A stretch of 64,000 bases of DNA from Coriaria nepalensis (Eukaryota; Streptophyta; Magnoliopsida; Cucurbitales; Coriariaceae), in contig CP114489.1 of assembly GCA_027186245.1 (NCBI GenBank), forward strand, positions 9,431,501 through 9,495,500. The letters run 5' to 3'. Below are positions 15,201 through 27,613 of this stretch, piece after piece (position 1 is the first letter of the stretch; each line of letters begins with the position of its first letter). Under the pieces are notes generated by a model that saw only the letters and a list, made by a program, of their open reading frames with translations, had not been told where the DNA came from and made no database searches. Position numbers and translations under genes: made by a program.

Positions 15201-18200
15201 CTCTGTCCCATAATGTGCCTTAAAACCAGGAGGTAAATCCATAAACACTTTTCTAATTCCCCATTAAGGAATGCATTCTTCACATCTAGCTGTTGTAAAG
15301 GCCACTCAAGGTTAGCTGTAAAGGAAAGTAATACTCTAATAGAGTTTACCTTAACAACCGGGGCAAATATTTCTTAGTAATCTATTCCATAGGTTTGTGT
15401 GAAACCTTTAGCCACAATCCTGACGTTGTACCTTATAATCTTCCCATCAACATTGTATTTCACAGTAAACACCCACTTGCAGCCTACTATTTTACCTTTA
15501 TTAGGTAAACTGATAATCTCCCAAGTGTCATTCTTCTCAAGTGCCCTCATCTCTTCTAACGCTGCCATTTTCCATTTAGGTTGACTCATTGCTTCCTGAA
15601 TATCTTTTGGAATTGGAACATTATACAGATTAGCAGTAAAGGTTTTATAGTTAGGAGATAACCTATGATAGGAGACATATTTAGCAATAGGATGCATAGT
15701 ACAAGTGCGGGTATGTTTCATAAGGGCAATAGGAATATCAAGATCAGAGTTTGTAGAAACAGTTTTAAGATGATTCAAGACATTTGGAACTGTCATACCT
15801 GTTTAATTTACAAGACCATCATCTGAAGAGGAGTTTCGATAGGTAGAAGGTTGAGGTTCCTTATTCTGAATCTGCTTTCTCCGAGAGTAGACTAGCAACT
15901 TAGGTTGCTGCACTGTTTGTAATGTTTCTCCCCCTTAAAAAGAGTTTATAACGTTTGATTCTATAGGTAAGGAAGGGGCGAGTGGAGTACTCGATGGAGG
16001 AGCATTGAGAGTTGGCAGATCTAGAACTGGTAGAGGTTAAGGAATTTGAAGTTTCCCAAAAATGATCTTCCACCCTAGAATTATTTTTTGGTAAAGTAAG
16101 GTTTGTCTTCAAAGAAAGTGACATCCATATTCAAAAGAATTCTTTTGAGGTAGGATGATAGCATATACCCTTTTTAATTTGGAGAATATAGCTCACAAAG
16201 ACACTTTTCAACTCTCGAATCAAGTTTTGACCCGTTGTGTTTGTGTATATGAACAAAAACTGTGTAGCCAAAAATTCTAGGAGATAAGGAGTTGAAGATC
16301 CGAATGTGAGGAAATATTTCTAATAGTTCTTTTAGAGGAGTTTGATATTCTAGTACCTTCGTGGGAACTTTGTTTATAAGATATGTGACTGTAAGGACTG
16401 TTTCCCCCTATAGATACTTAGGGACCCCCATAGTAAACATGATTGATCTAGTAACTTCCATTAGGTGTTGATTTTTTCTTTCAGCTATCCCATTTTGTTG
16501 AGGGGTATCATAACAAGTGGATTGATGAAACATACTTTTTTCTATCAAAAAATCGTTTAGAATTGAATTAGAGTATTTTTTGCCATTATAAGTTCTAAGA
16601 ACTTGGATTCGTGTTTGGAACTAACTTTCAATCATATAATAGAATTCTTTGAATTTTTTAGCAGCTTCGGTTTTTTCTTTCAATAGAAACATCCAACATA
16701 TCCTAGTATGATCATCAATAAATGAGATAAACCATCTAATACCAGAAACAATTGTTACTCTAAAGGGTCCCCAAATGTCACTGAATTAAATAAAACGGTC
16801 TAGAAGCTTGATAGGAATGAGATTTATAAAAAACTTTATGACACTTTGATAATTGACAAGGTTCACATTGAAGACACATTGAGTTAATATTATTGTCTTT
16901 AAAGAAGGATGGAAACAAATGCTTAAGGCAAGGAAAACTAGGTAGGTCTAACCTATAGTGCTATAATATTATTTTATCTCTAATAGGAATAGAAATGCTA
17001 CTGCTACAGTTTGAGCTTGTCCACACTCGGTAGTCGAGTCATTAAAATAATAAAGTCCATCAACCATTCTAAGCACTGCCAATCGTCTTCGAATGTCGGT
17101 CTTGAAATTCATAGTAAGAATCATAGAATTTCATTAGACAATTCGAATATTTGGTGAGTTTGCTAACATATAAGAGATTACATGATAACTTAGGAACATG
17201 TAAGATAGATTTTAGGGTAAAATTCTTTGAGATAGTGACTGAATCTTTTTCCTGCAATTGGAGATAAACTCCCATCTGGTATACGAATTCTAAGATTACC
17301 AAGACAAGTAGTATATAAGGAGAAAACATGAGATGGATTTTTCATGTGATCAGAAGCACCATAATCAATGATCCATGGTTCTAGATTAGAAAAAACAGTT
17401 GAAGCTATGGAAAAACTATCTTTTTGAGCAAGAAAACCTGAAATTGAACTAGAAGTAGGAATTTGGCCGGTTATTTTGTATATATGATCAAGTTGTTCTT
17501 TGCAAAGGGAAGGAGACGGTGTCTCGGTTTCAATAGAAGCATGCATTCCATGTCCTTTTTTTTTTCTCTACTTCGGTTGTCATTCCAGTTTTGAGGCTTT
17601 CCATGAATTTTCTAGCAAGTATCCCTAATGTGTCTAGGTTTGTTACAGTAATCACACCAAACCTTCACCTTCTCATCAAACCTCGAGGGTTGGCCATAGG
17701 AGGAATTAGACCCTCTTGGCTTAAAAGCCACTACTGCAGTTATCATGGTTTATGTTGATACCGTGGTGTTAAGGGCAGAATTCTCAAGAGTTTCCATCGA
17801 GCCCTTCTTCCCCATCATCATAGTCTTACGACTCTCTTCCCTTCTAATCTTTGAAAAAACTTCCCTTGTAGAAGGCAATGGTTCTTTTCCTCGAATTCGA
17901 CCTCTTGCTTCATCTAGGTCAGGGTTGAGACCGGTCAAGAACTCAAACACCCTATCTTTTTCTACTATTTTCTTGAACTTGTAGTATCTGTTTCATATGC
18001 CAAGTCAAGATCATAAAAACTGTGCAGTATCTGTTTCATATGCCCAGTCAAGATCATGAAACAGATCTAGTTTTTGCCATAACCCTAACATCTTATTATA
18101 GTAATTGGTGACAGTTATCTCTCCTTGTTTCATTTCTTGAATTTTTGTCTTCATTTCATATATTTGTGCTGAGTTTCCCAAGTCTTGAGAAAGTGGAGGA

Positions 18201-21200
18201 TACTGCATCCCAAACTTCATTTGCAGTAGGAAGATACATGTAGTTTTGACCAATATCCTCAACCATGGAGTTCACGAGCCAAGAGATAATGGTATTGTTC
18301 TCTTCTTCCCAGGTAGCATAACTCGAATCCTTTATACTAGGTTCCGTTGTTGTTCCTATTATATATCCCATCTCTCCTCTATCTTGGGGAAACAGTCTCA
18401 CCGATTGAGACCATCGTAGAAAGTTTCGTCCGTTCAGAAGGTGGGTTGTGATATGAATGGTAGACTTTTCATTGAGGCTTAGAACCGACAGTTTCTTCCC
18501 AATGATTGTTGAAGAATCATCGCCCATGTTGTTGGGAGTTAGAAGAATAAGTCTTCAAACAAGATCTAGTCTTCTGAGCCATAAATGAATAGAAAGTCAT
18601 TAACTGATTAAGTCAGCCATTAATGACCTTAGAAGAGCCTTAGCTCTGATGCCATGAAAACTTTGGTAATCTGCTATATTACTTTTTATGTTACAGCACT
18701 AGACTATTCATACATAGGAAACCCTAGACTAGTTATGGTAAATCTTAACAATTTATTTACAATCCCATACTTTAGGGAAATATACTAAGATTTCTCCTAA
18801 CATAATCTAAACAATATCTTTCCATATTTTCAACACTATAGTATTCAACTGGATTTATATGGTAATTTTCTTAACATAATCTTGTTGAGGTTTATTATAC
18901 CCTTGCAGGCTGGATTATTTTTCCTTAAACATGCAGAAGCTGTTCAGAAAGATCTTGCAGCAAGGGAGCTTCATGAGCTGTTGTTACTTTCTCTACAATG
19001 GTTAAGTGGAATGATTACCCTGTCGAATCCGTAAGTGATCTATCTCAGTTCAATTGCTCATTTCATTCTGGTTCAAACCATCTTTCTAACGGTGATGAAC
19101 TTATCAGAGTCTATCCATCGCATCTTCTGCGAGAACTGGAGACTAAAGTTTGGCTTCTTGCGGTAGAATCAGAAGCTCAGGTGAAGAGTGAAGGGGACAC
19201 AAATGTAACCACTTCCAGTTGGGACTCTGCTACAAGAAATAGCACTAGTATCATTGATCAGACTGCAAGTGTAGTATCGAGAATGGACAATCATATAAAT
19301 ACATTAAGGAATAGAACTTTAGACAAACATGAAGTGAGGGAAAATAACCATACACATAACAAAAGCCAAGTATTAGATGTTGGTTTTTCAACTACAGCAG
19401 GGGGAAGTGCAAAGACAAAACGGAGGGCCAAAATTTCTGGGCCAGTAAGGCGTCCATTAGGGGATTCAATAGATAAGAGCACATCTGCTGATGATGGATT
19501 TAGTCCTCTCAATTTTAGAAGTGACTTACAGTTGCAAGATGATAACATAAATATGGAAACTTCTTTTTCTGGGTGGGAAGAAAGGGTTGGACCTGCAGAA
19601 CTGGAAAGGGCTGTTCTTTCTTTATTAGAGTTTGGACAAATTACAGCTGCCAAGCAGCTGCAATATAAGCTATCCCCAGGTCATATACCTAGTGAATTCT
19701 TACTTGTAGATGCTGCTTTAAAGCTTGCTGCTCTTTCAACTCCTGGTGGTGCAGTTTCCATATCCATTCTTGATGAGGATGTACGCTCAGTTATTCTCTC
19801 ATGTGAAATATTGACTAATCAACAGCAGGTCAATCCACTACAGGTCATTTTTCATCTCTCTCTCTCTGCTTATCAAAAGAAGACAAAACAAAGTTAGTTA
19901 ATTCTTGATGTCCATTATTTAATAAGAACAGTGTGCAAGTACAGGTTTTGGAGAGTTTGGTAACAGTTTTTAGTGAAGGCAATGGACGTGGATTTTGTAG
20001 AAGAGTAATAGCAGTCGTAAAAGCAGCAAATATCCTGGGCCTTCCATTTTCAGAGGCATTTAATAAGCAGCCTATCAAAATATTACAGCTACTTTCTCTC
20101 AAAGCACAAGAGTCATATGAGGAGGCAAATTTGATTGTTCAAACTCATTCTATGCCCTCTGCTAGTATAGCTCAGATTCTTGCAGAATCATTTCTAAAGG
20201 TATGATTTTCTCTCGTGATTTTAGTTATTTGTATATTTATTGGGACTTTGGCATTTGCTTGGGGAAAGTGTAAACGGTAGAAAATGTTCATGTTCATGTG
20301 CCTTGTAGTGAGAATCAGATCCTGCCTAGTACCGTATATATATATTGGATGAGAAAAATCCACTGAGACTTCTTTGTGCTCATGTCAGCGCTGTCCAGAT
20401 TAGGAAGTTTGTATAAGAGAAAAGTCGGGATGTCTCCTTAAGATTTAAATCATTGATGCAATCATTTGTTGGATCAAGATATGGACACTATATTTTGGAG
20501 TCTGTCTTTTTAAATCCTGAAAATGATAGCACTCTCAAATGTATTTGGAAATACTAATTTTGTTATTACATGCTCTAGGGCTTATTGGCTGCACATCGTG
20601 GGGGCTATATGGATTCTCAAAAGGAGGAAGGACCTGCTCCCCTACTATGGAGATTTTCAGATTTCTTGAAGTGGTCAGAGCTGTGTCCTTCCGAACCGGA
20701 GATAGGCCATGCATTGATGCGTTTGGTTATTACTGGACAAGAGATACCACATGCCTGTGAGGTAATTACTCTTACCATAGTTACAAGTGAAAACTAAGCT
20801 ACATGTAGAGTGTAAACATTTATTAAGACGAGTATTGGTATATAATTAGTTTGTGGAATTGAAGACCAGTATAATTTGGTTACCATGTCTAGTGGGGATA
20901 AACTTTAAGTCAGTTTTGTGCGTTTGAAAATACTGTGATTCCTTTTTAGTCTCTTTGATCACGACATTGTGAGAATTATCCAGAAATTAATGTTTCCGAA
21001 AGTGAAAGTGATGTAGCCGGGAAAAAATGATTATCAACTGGGGTTTTTGTTAAGTTTGGTAGTTAAAATCCATTTATGTTTACAGTATTGTCTTATATGG
21101 TCGTTAATTATATTTCTTCAATATAATGTAAGTTGAGGCTTTTTGACCATGGGAAATTATTGTTTTTAGGTAGAGCTACTGATCCTGTCCCACCACTTCT

Positions 21201-22610
21201 ACAAATCATCAGCTTGCCTTGATGGGGTTGATGTTCTTGTAGCTCTTGCTGCAACTAGGGTTGAAGCGTATGTTTCTGAGGGAGATTTCCCATGTCTAGC
21301 TCGCCTAATAACTGGAGTTGGAAATTTCCATGCCCTAAATTTTATTCTTGGCATTCTTATTGAAAATGGTCAGCTGGACCTTCTTCTTCAGAAGTATTCA
21401 GCTGCTGCAGACACAAACTCAGGCAGTGCTGAGGCTGTCAGGGGATTCCGAATGGCCGTTCTCACATCACTCAAGCACTTTAACCCCAATGACCTTGATG
21501 CATTGGCTATGGTTCGTATATATGTTCATCATTCTGAGCACAGTATAGTTGAACCTTTCGTTTACCAAATTTATAAACATATCATAGAACTGGATAAAAA
21601 TGTCAAAGATGGTGTCCTTGGGACTTGGTTAATTTGTCTCATCACTTGTTCTCTTACCGGTCAACTTTATTTTTTCATAGATTAGCATTCAAATGTGGAT
21701 GCATATTAGTCCATATATCCATATACCGAAATAGAATATTTGCAAAATATACAAATATAAAAGAGTTATCTTCATCTACTTTTGTTTATAGGTGGTGAGG
21801 AAGCAGGAGTCTAAAATTTAGTGTGTGTATATATATAATATATATGTTCTATATATGCAGGTGTACAGTCATTTCGACATGAAACATGAAACAGCTTCAC
21901 TTCTAGAATCACGGGCAGAGCAGTCTTGTGAGCTTTGGTTACGCTGTTATAACCAGGATCAGAATGAAGACCTTCTAGACTCCATGCGCTACTACATTGA
22001 AGCTGCAGAAGTTCACTCTTCTATTGATGCTGGAAATAAAACCCGAAAAGCTTGTGCTCAGGCTTCTCTAGTCTCTCTTCAAATCCGTATGCCGGATTTC
22101 CATTGGCTCTTTCTCTCAGAAACTAATGCCAGAAGAGCCCTAGTCGAGCAATCACGCTTCCAAGAAGCCCTTATTGTTGCAGAAGCTTATGACCTTAACC
22201 AGCCAAGTGAATGGGCTTTAGTTCTTTGGAATCAGATGCTTAAACCTGAGCTATTGGAAGAATTTGTGGCTGAATTTGTGGCTGCGCTTCCACTCCATCA
22301 TTCAATGCTTGGAGATATTGCAAGGTTTTATAGGTCTGAGGTGGCGGCTCGCGGTGACCAGTCTCAGTTCTCGTTTTGGCTGACTGCAGGTGGATTACCA
22401 GCTGATTGGCTTAAGTATTTAGGGAGATCTTTTCGGTGCTTGTTGAAAAGGACGAGGGATTTGAGGTTCAGGCTGCAATTGGCCAATGTTGCTACTGGGT
22501 TTACAGATGTTAGTGATGCTTGTGTTAAGGCATTGGATAAGGTTCCAGATAATTCCGCTCTTGTTTTGCTGAGGAAAGGTCATGGTGGAGGATATCTTCC
22601 GTTGATGTGA
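225..22610 (+). CDS. SPG11: Spatacsin (SPG11-like) protein, 25 exons, about 3229 aa
   Basis: Plant homologue of spatacsin. In animals spatacsin works with spastizin and the AP-5 adaptor in late endosome/lysosome sorting and lysosome reformation; the plant role is inferred. Exons by eye: 225-399, 505-2736, 4176-4251, 5302-5421, 5956-6211, 6289-6744, 6815-7000, 7115-7411, 7702-8343, 8985-9384, 9527-9654, 9825-9995, 10428-10625, 10865-11425, 11588-11647, 11747-12075, 12328-12757, 12932-13399, 13802-13918, 18909-19030, 19108-19843, 19945-20199, 20579-20761, 21170-21511, 21861-22610. All junctions are GT-AG and phases agree, giving 9690 nt and about 3229 aa, close to the roughly 3.2k aa expected of plant homologues. 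The last ~330 residues are the conserved Spatacsin_C region, including QSRFQEALIVAEAYDLNQPS and the terminal GHGGGYLPLM. The start ATG opens the conserved motif LQLHKWSPSQPQFNLSEYRE. Exon 2 alone encodes about 744 residues of the N-terminal part. No coding damage was seen despite the large antisense insertion in intron 19. Confidence 0.93.
3437..3582. repeat. Imperfect tandem duplication (~70 bp units) in spatacsin intron 2
   Basis: Two adjacent units, 3437-3503 and about 3505-3582, share GCCAGAGTG, GACTCATTATAT and a G-rich start. They differ by substitutions and small indels. This looks like an old local duplication. No function is evident. Confidence 0.6.
4769..4862. repeat. Perfect 44-bp inverted repeat with 6-nt loop (spatacsin intron 3)
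   Basis: The arms at 4769-4812 and 4819-4862 are exact reverse complements over 44 bases. They are separated by CTGGAA at 4813-4818. The repeat lies inside intron 3 (4252-5301), so in RNA it would fold into a long perfect hairpin. There is no transposon-like terminal sequence, and similarity stops at the arm ends. Confidence 0.95.
11457..11524. repeat. Perfect 34-bp tandem duplication in spatacsin intron 14
   Basis: Two identical 34-base units, 11457-11490 and 11491-11524, stand head to tail. Each begins GTGTGCATTT and ends GATGTTTTCTTTT. They lie just after the exon 14 donor. The lack of divergence suggests a recent slippage or duplication event. Confidence 0.93.
13932..14111 (-). repeat. 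3' LTR of the intron-19 copia element
   Basis: This 180-bp repeat matches the copy at 18655-18835. By eye there are about 12 differences, one of them a 1-nt indel, or roughly 93% identity. The purine-rich tract (GAGGGGAAG on the minus strand, 14112-14120) lies directly inside it, as expected for the 3' LTR. Confidence 0.92.
14148..18527 (-). pseudogene. Decayed gag-pol of the intron-19 copia element
   Basis: The coding order from right to left is as follows. Gag lies at about 17750-18527, with the copia-type motif NFLRWSQSVR. The protease/GAG-pre region is at about 17069-17546; the usual D-S/T-G active site is altered to DYGAS. An integrase region around 16100-17000 is heavily disrupted. Reverse transcriptase is at about 14672-15796, with YGLKQSPRAW and YVDD intact. 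RNase H is at 14148-14591, with RSTSGYC and YCDNKAAI. Many stops and frameshifts separate these blocks, so the copy is not autonomous. Confidence 0.88.
18643..18654 (-). other. Primer-binding site, initiator-Met tRNA type
   Basis: On the minus strand the site reads TGGCATCAGAGC. That is one mismatch from the plant copia consensus TGGTATCAGAGC, which is complementary to the 3' end of initiator methionine tRNA. Confidence 0.88.
18655..18835 (-). repeat. 5' LTR of the intron-19 copia element
   Basis: This is the partner of 13932-14111. It directly adjoins the primer-binding site at 18643-18654, so it is the 5' LTR of the minus-strand element. Confidence 0.92.
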
Positions 22611-23679
22611 AGTAAAAGTCTCAGTCTTGAGCTAGCTAGGTTTTGTTATATTTGGTGAGTTGGGAAGGATGATGATGACCTAATCATTCAGAGAGTCATG
22701 GGATTACTGCCCTACCACTTTTGGTAAATGGGGGAGAAAGGGAGGAAAGAGATGGAGAGTAGAAAATTTGAAGGATCGAAAGGAAATGAAAATGAACAAA
22801 AAGGTGGTGGGAAGATGAAATGATTGAATTAAAAAAAAATAAAATAAAATAAAAAGGAAAGAGGGATTTGTTAAATAGTGGAACTGTGTATAGATTAGTC
22901 TGACAATTTTGAGGTGATTGTTGATTCTTTCTTTCAAGCTTCACAGGACAATTCAGAAGCAGAAAAGTGATTCGGAGGAAATATAACTCAAAGTCAGTTT
23001 GATTGTAGCGAAATTTTTGTAAATCATTTTGACGAATCTCTCATTTTTTTTTCTTCTTAAATCTAAATCTTATTAATTTTTTATTAAAGGGTCCTTCCAA
23101 ATTTAAATAATAAATATCTTTAAAACGTGCATTACGAAGTTAAAGATAAAAAAAAAAAGATTTAAATTATTATATTATATTTTTAATTCATCATAATTTT
23201 TTATTATTTTTTTAAAGATATAAATATATCAAATTTAATAATATTTTTATTTATATTTTTATAATATGATTTATATGTTCTGTTTTTCATAATAAATATT
23301 GTTATTAAATTCAATAAGTAAATAAGTAGCAGTAAGTTTAATTAGAAATTTTTGAATAATATTTACATATCAATTCTATCATGATTTTGTTTGATTTAAA
23401 CGTACTAACTTTATATTTAGTTTCATCATTTAAATTTACAATCAAAATATTTTTACATTACTTACATATTACATTATCAATGCCCTCATCTCTTAAATTT
23501 TTCTTTAAAATTTTCAAAATATAAACCAATCGGGCTACCCCTAAGGCAAAAGTAATTTCCTCTAGTAGCACTTGGAAAGAATCTACTCTGACATGCTCTT
23601 TTAATTTTCCAGTCCAAAGCCCTCTCCTACAGTGGCCCCATGTTATTTTGGTTTTCAAAGGATGTGGATTTCTTATAAC
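22611..23679. other. Spatacsin 3' flank, AT-rich intergenic
   Basis: This is the likely 3' UTR followed by strongly AT-rich DNA with homopolymer runs. No credible gene was seen. The open frames in the segment are low-complexity translations. Confidence 0.6.
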
Positions 23680-24113
23680 TCTTTGCAGAATGTTGTTCAT
23701 CAGGCTTGGAATTCCGGTCATTCTAATCCTTTTAAGAGATTGGTCTTTAATCTTCAAAATACCCCAAGTGCTTTGAAGGAATGCGACAAATAAACTCTTG
23801 GGAACATTCTTAAACAGTTGGAGAGATAAGGTGGAGGCGGCTGATCTACCTCTTCAAGCCCAGTGGTTAGATCATGGTGTTCGTGAGTTGGAACAAGCTA
23901 CAGATGCTTATAAACAGTGTATCATGAATGAAGAGGTGTACTGGAAACAAAAGTCTAGGGAAAGATGGTTGAAGGAATGAGATGGAACACCAAGGAACAT
24001 CCGAGATGATAATGGGCATTTCATATGGCTACCATAGATTTCTTCAAGAAGTTGTATACTGCAGATCCAATAACAGCTACAGAAGCTAACTATGATATTT
24101 TGTCTATTAAAAT
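23680..24113 (+). mobile_element. L1-type LINE fragment (region between endonuclease and RT)
   Basis: A broken plus-strand frame carries motifs usual in plant L1-like LINEs: HQAWNSGHSNPFKRL, then a WLDHGVRELEQA stretch, then EVYWKQKSRERWLKE just before the expected GDxNTKFFH, and last FKKLYTADP. Internal stops and frameshifts are present, and no catalytic RT core follows. It is a short, old, 5'- and 3'-truncated remnant. Confidence 0.7.
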
Positions 24114-25799
24114 GATATTTTGAAAAGTCTTCAATTTCATAATTTAGTAATTTTGTTTCGCAGAGAGCAAGTAATTAATCATGAGAAGATCACAAAAATA
24201 ATTCTTCCTTTAAACCAAATCGATTAATCTAAATTTTTTGAAGAGACATATAAGAAGAAAACTGATTAGATTATTTTATAAAACAATATATAATTCGATT
24301 ATTAAGTTATAGATACTTTTTATTAATATTTTTTTTTTTAATGATGTATTTACTTTTTAATAAAATAAATTAATTTTCTTAAATTTAATTTTTTTATTAT
24401 CAATTTTTTATACCTTAAATTCCAAAATCTTTTGAGCCAGCGATAGTCCTCTCCTCATTGGTTGATATTCTATGTGATATTATGAGATCACCTCCACTAC
24501 CTTTACACAATCGCCGGAATGTTAGACACATTCTCTGCCTTCTGTTGTGCTTTATTCCAGAAGAGATCTTCCCTTTATCTCATTCACTTTGGCCCCATCA
24601 CCTCCACCGAGGCAGGGCCTAGGTCACACAGCTTCGGATCGGCTAAGCTCAATCCTTGTAATTTTGTTATTGTTGGAGCCCAGTCACCTCAACGTGCTCG
24701 AGAAATCTGAATCTGCTTAATTAGATTGACCCAGCCACGATCGGACCATTTGGTATTGTGTGCTTGTTGTACTACCAATGTAAAAACCTCCGCTACCTAT
24801 AAGAAAAAAAATGAACTTTTGAAAAATCTTATATGTATCTAATTGTGTTTTCCCTTATAAAATCGACTCATATGTATGGATATCATGTGGACCTGCTTTT
24901 CTATTGTGATGCACAGGCTGACAGGCACAAAATTGATTTCAATCAAATCAACAAAGACATTTTTGGATTATAGATGGAACTGGTCAAGCACTCAACCATC
25001 TAATTATGATTTTATTCCTTTGAGTTATATCCTTGCTAACTTCGATGCCTCGTACTCGGCAAATAATATGGAAGAGATATTGGTGGAAATGATTGCAATG
25101 CAATGGATATAAACAATATATAGTAATTAATTGTTTTACCTTTTTTTTATAATATTTTCTTAGGGAAATAAATAATTTGATTTTAAAAAAAAATTAATAT
25201 GATATTAGAATCAGATTTAAAATTAAAATGATATATTTATATTTTATTTCGTAAAATATTTCTTATATATTGTATTATTTATTGATATCTTGGAATGATC
25301 AACTTATGAGTAAAAGATAGTGTTGAAATTGTCTCGTATTATTTAGGAAAAAGAAATTTGCTCATAAGTAGAGGTATTGAAATTATCATACGTTTTTAAT
25401 AAATAAAAAAAAAGAGAAAAAACTATATATTAAAATTATAATTCCAAAAGAGACATAATCATCAAATTTTCTCCTTCTTAAAGTATGCTTATCATATCAT
25501 ATAGTGTAATTTTCTTTTGATTATTATTATTTTTTAAATTTAATCAATGCAATTAAAAATTATTATAAAATAATATAAATTACTTTAATATACTCTTAAA
25601 TTGAGATTGATAATACTAAACTATAGAGATTTTATTATATTATCGATAATATATGTTGAAATTAGTGTAACTTAAATAATAATTATTATGATTCAAATTA
25701 AACATCAAGAAATTCAAAATTATATCACATCCTCATAAAATAAAATGGACCCAATCTTAATAATAAGGTATAGTATTAAATCCGCCTCCCAAGAACAAG
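24114..25799. other. AT-rich intergenic with one GC-richer patch
   Basis: No gene was recognised. Most of the stretch is very AT-rich. About 24425-24780 is clearly less so, and its 63-codon open frame at 24519-24710 matches no family I know. This patch may be an unrecognised transposon remnant. The frame at 24876-25112 is not convincing either. Confidence 0.5.
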
Positions 25800-26006
25800 A
25801 CGTCAGCAAATTCTATTACAAAAACTAGTGGCCCGAAAAATTCCCGCTACGTCATATAAACTGAATCCTACGTTATCCAGATGACGTCATAATTATAACC
25901 GCAGCCGGCTTACGTGGCTACATGTAGAACCTTCGGTGTATGTCCAAGGAACCTGTGTATGAAGGAGCACCTCCTAGTTGGGTCAAAAAAAAAAAAACAA
26001 AGTCAA
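25800..26006 (+). promoter_or_regulatory. TGACG / W-box cluster upstream of the WRKY gene
   Basis: Three TGACG cores (bZIP/TGA-type sites) occur at 25801-25805, 25850-25854 and in the palindrome TGACGTCA at 25882-25889. An ACGTGG core lies near 25913. Two W-boxes (TTGAC on the minus strand) lie at 25981-25986 and 26001-26006. All fall 140-350 bases upstream of the ATG. Such sites are typical of salicylate-responsive promoters. Function is inferred. Confidence 0.6.
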
Positions 26007-26146
26007 ATTAAATATTACATAATAACATAAAAAATAATATTTAATTGAAAAATGCATAAGTACTACTACTGGCAAGAAATAATGAAGCAAAGAAAAAGCC
26101 CACCTCTTTTTTTTTTCCACATTCATCTTCGCTTTTCTTGACATCA

Positions 26147-27581
26147 ATGGATAATTACCTTCAAGATCAAAACCCTAAACCTAATTGCACCGATCCTTCA
26201 TCATGGAAGTTCCAACTGCAAGAATTTCTCATGCTCGATCCGAACGAAAAAATCGAGCTGGATTCATGGTTTCAAAGCATGATGATGTCATCGGAAGAAG
26301 CTCAGGATCATTTGGCTAACGGTGATAATATTGGCGATCAAGCTAGACGTAGAAGTACCAGAGTTGGCAAAACAACATCAAACAATACCACAATGTAATT
26401 GTTTTTTTTTTCCCTTATTTTCTTTCTTAATTATCCGAGAAAGTCACCGATCGAAATCCCATACTAATTCCTTTTGTTTCGATATTACATCAATGTTACT
26501 GTAGAGAATGTAAGGAGATAGTGAAGAAAAGCAAGATGGAAGGTGGTGGTAATGGTGGTGGTGGGCATAAGAGGGTTGCATTCAGAACAAAATCGGAGCT
26601 GGAGATCATGGATGATGGATTCAAATGGAGGAAGTACGGAAAGAAATCTGTCAAGAACAGCCCCAATCCTAGGTAAGTAAATAATTATTCATCTAAACTC
26701 TATGGTTTATATTAATTAGCAGCTATAACATGATTCTATATTATTACATATTGATTGTTTAGTTTTCTGATGGGACTTCTATTAGTTGATTTGTCTCGTC
26801 TTCCATTGCTCGATTATGTCAATTCATGAATATATATATATGTCTGTGAGAATGACCTAAACTAGCTAATTAGCTGATGAACTAAGGAAATTGATATATA
26901 GTTAATTATAACATGAATGATACAATATATGTGAATTTGGATTTTGGCGGCACATATGATATATATATATATATATTTTTTAATCTATTGGATTAAAATT
27001 AGTTAAAATAATTAATATTTATTTATAATTATTGAATACTGAATTCATTCAACATTAATTTATTATTATTAAATATTAAAATATTAATCATTAAATTAGT
27101 TTTAATCTAATAGATTAAAAAGTATCTAAAATCATATATTATAAAAAAGTATAATATATATATATATATGACAAGAATACATATTAACTAATCTTTAAAT
27201 CGAAAAATAATCGAATTTAATAAAAATTATCTTTCATAATATAAAATAATAAAATAGTTTATATATCATTTAATAAACTAATTCCAACTTAATTAATCTT
27301 TTTAACTTGAGAGAAGTTCATCCCTAGAGTTCAACTAAATGACTAATAGTTAATTACATCAATCATGTGTGAATCTATGTTTTAGTGAACGAAGATGTCC
27401 AAATAATAATATTGTATTTTTTTTTTTAATAATAATTATTATTAAACATTCTCAATAAGAAATAATATTCTCAATAAATATTATGTATGTATGTATGTAT
27501 ATGTAAGAGCGGGCGGTGTAAGGATTATTTCCAACCCTCAATTTTTATAAAATTAATATTTTAATTTAAAAATATTAAAAT

Positions 27582-27613
<32 letters not shown>

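Larger units (their letters stand above)
13932..18835 (-). mobile_element. Ty1/copia LTR retrotransposon, antisense inside spatacsin intron 19
   Basis: A 4.9-kb copia element fills almost all of intron 19 (13919-18908). It is bounded by ~180-bp LTRs, and on its own strand it starts TGTTGAAAAT and ends TTTTCA. The primer-binding site adjoins the right LTR and a purine tract adjoins the left LTR, which fixes the minus orientation. Gag, protease, integrase, reverse transcriptase and RNase H remnants follow in copia order. Flanks read TTATA (13927-13931) and CTATA (18836-18840), a 4-of-5 match for a 5-bp target duplication. The host splice sites sit outside the element and are intact. Confidence 0.93.

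Noticed and set aside
22696..22944. Phe/Ser-rich minus-strand frames after spatacsin
   Set aside because: Low-complexity antisense of the 3' flank; no gene features.
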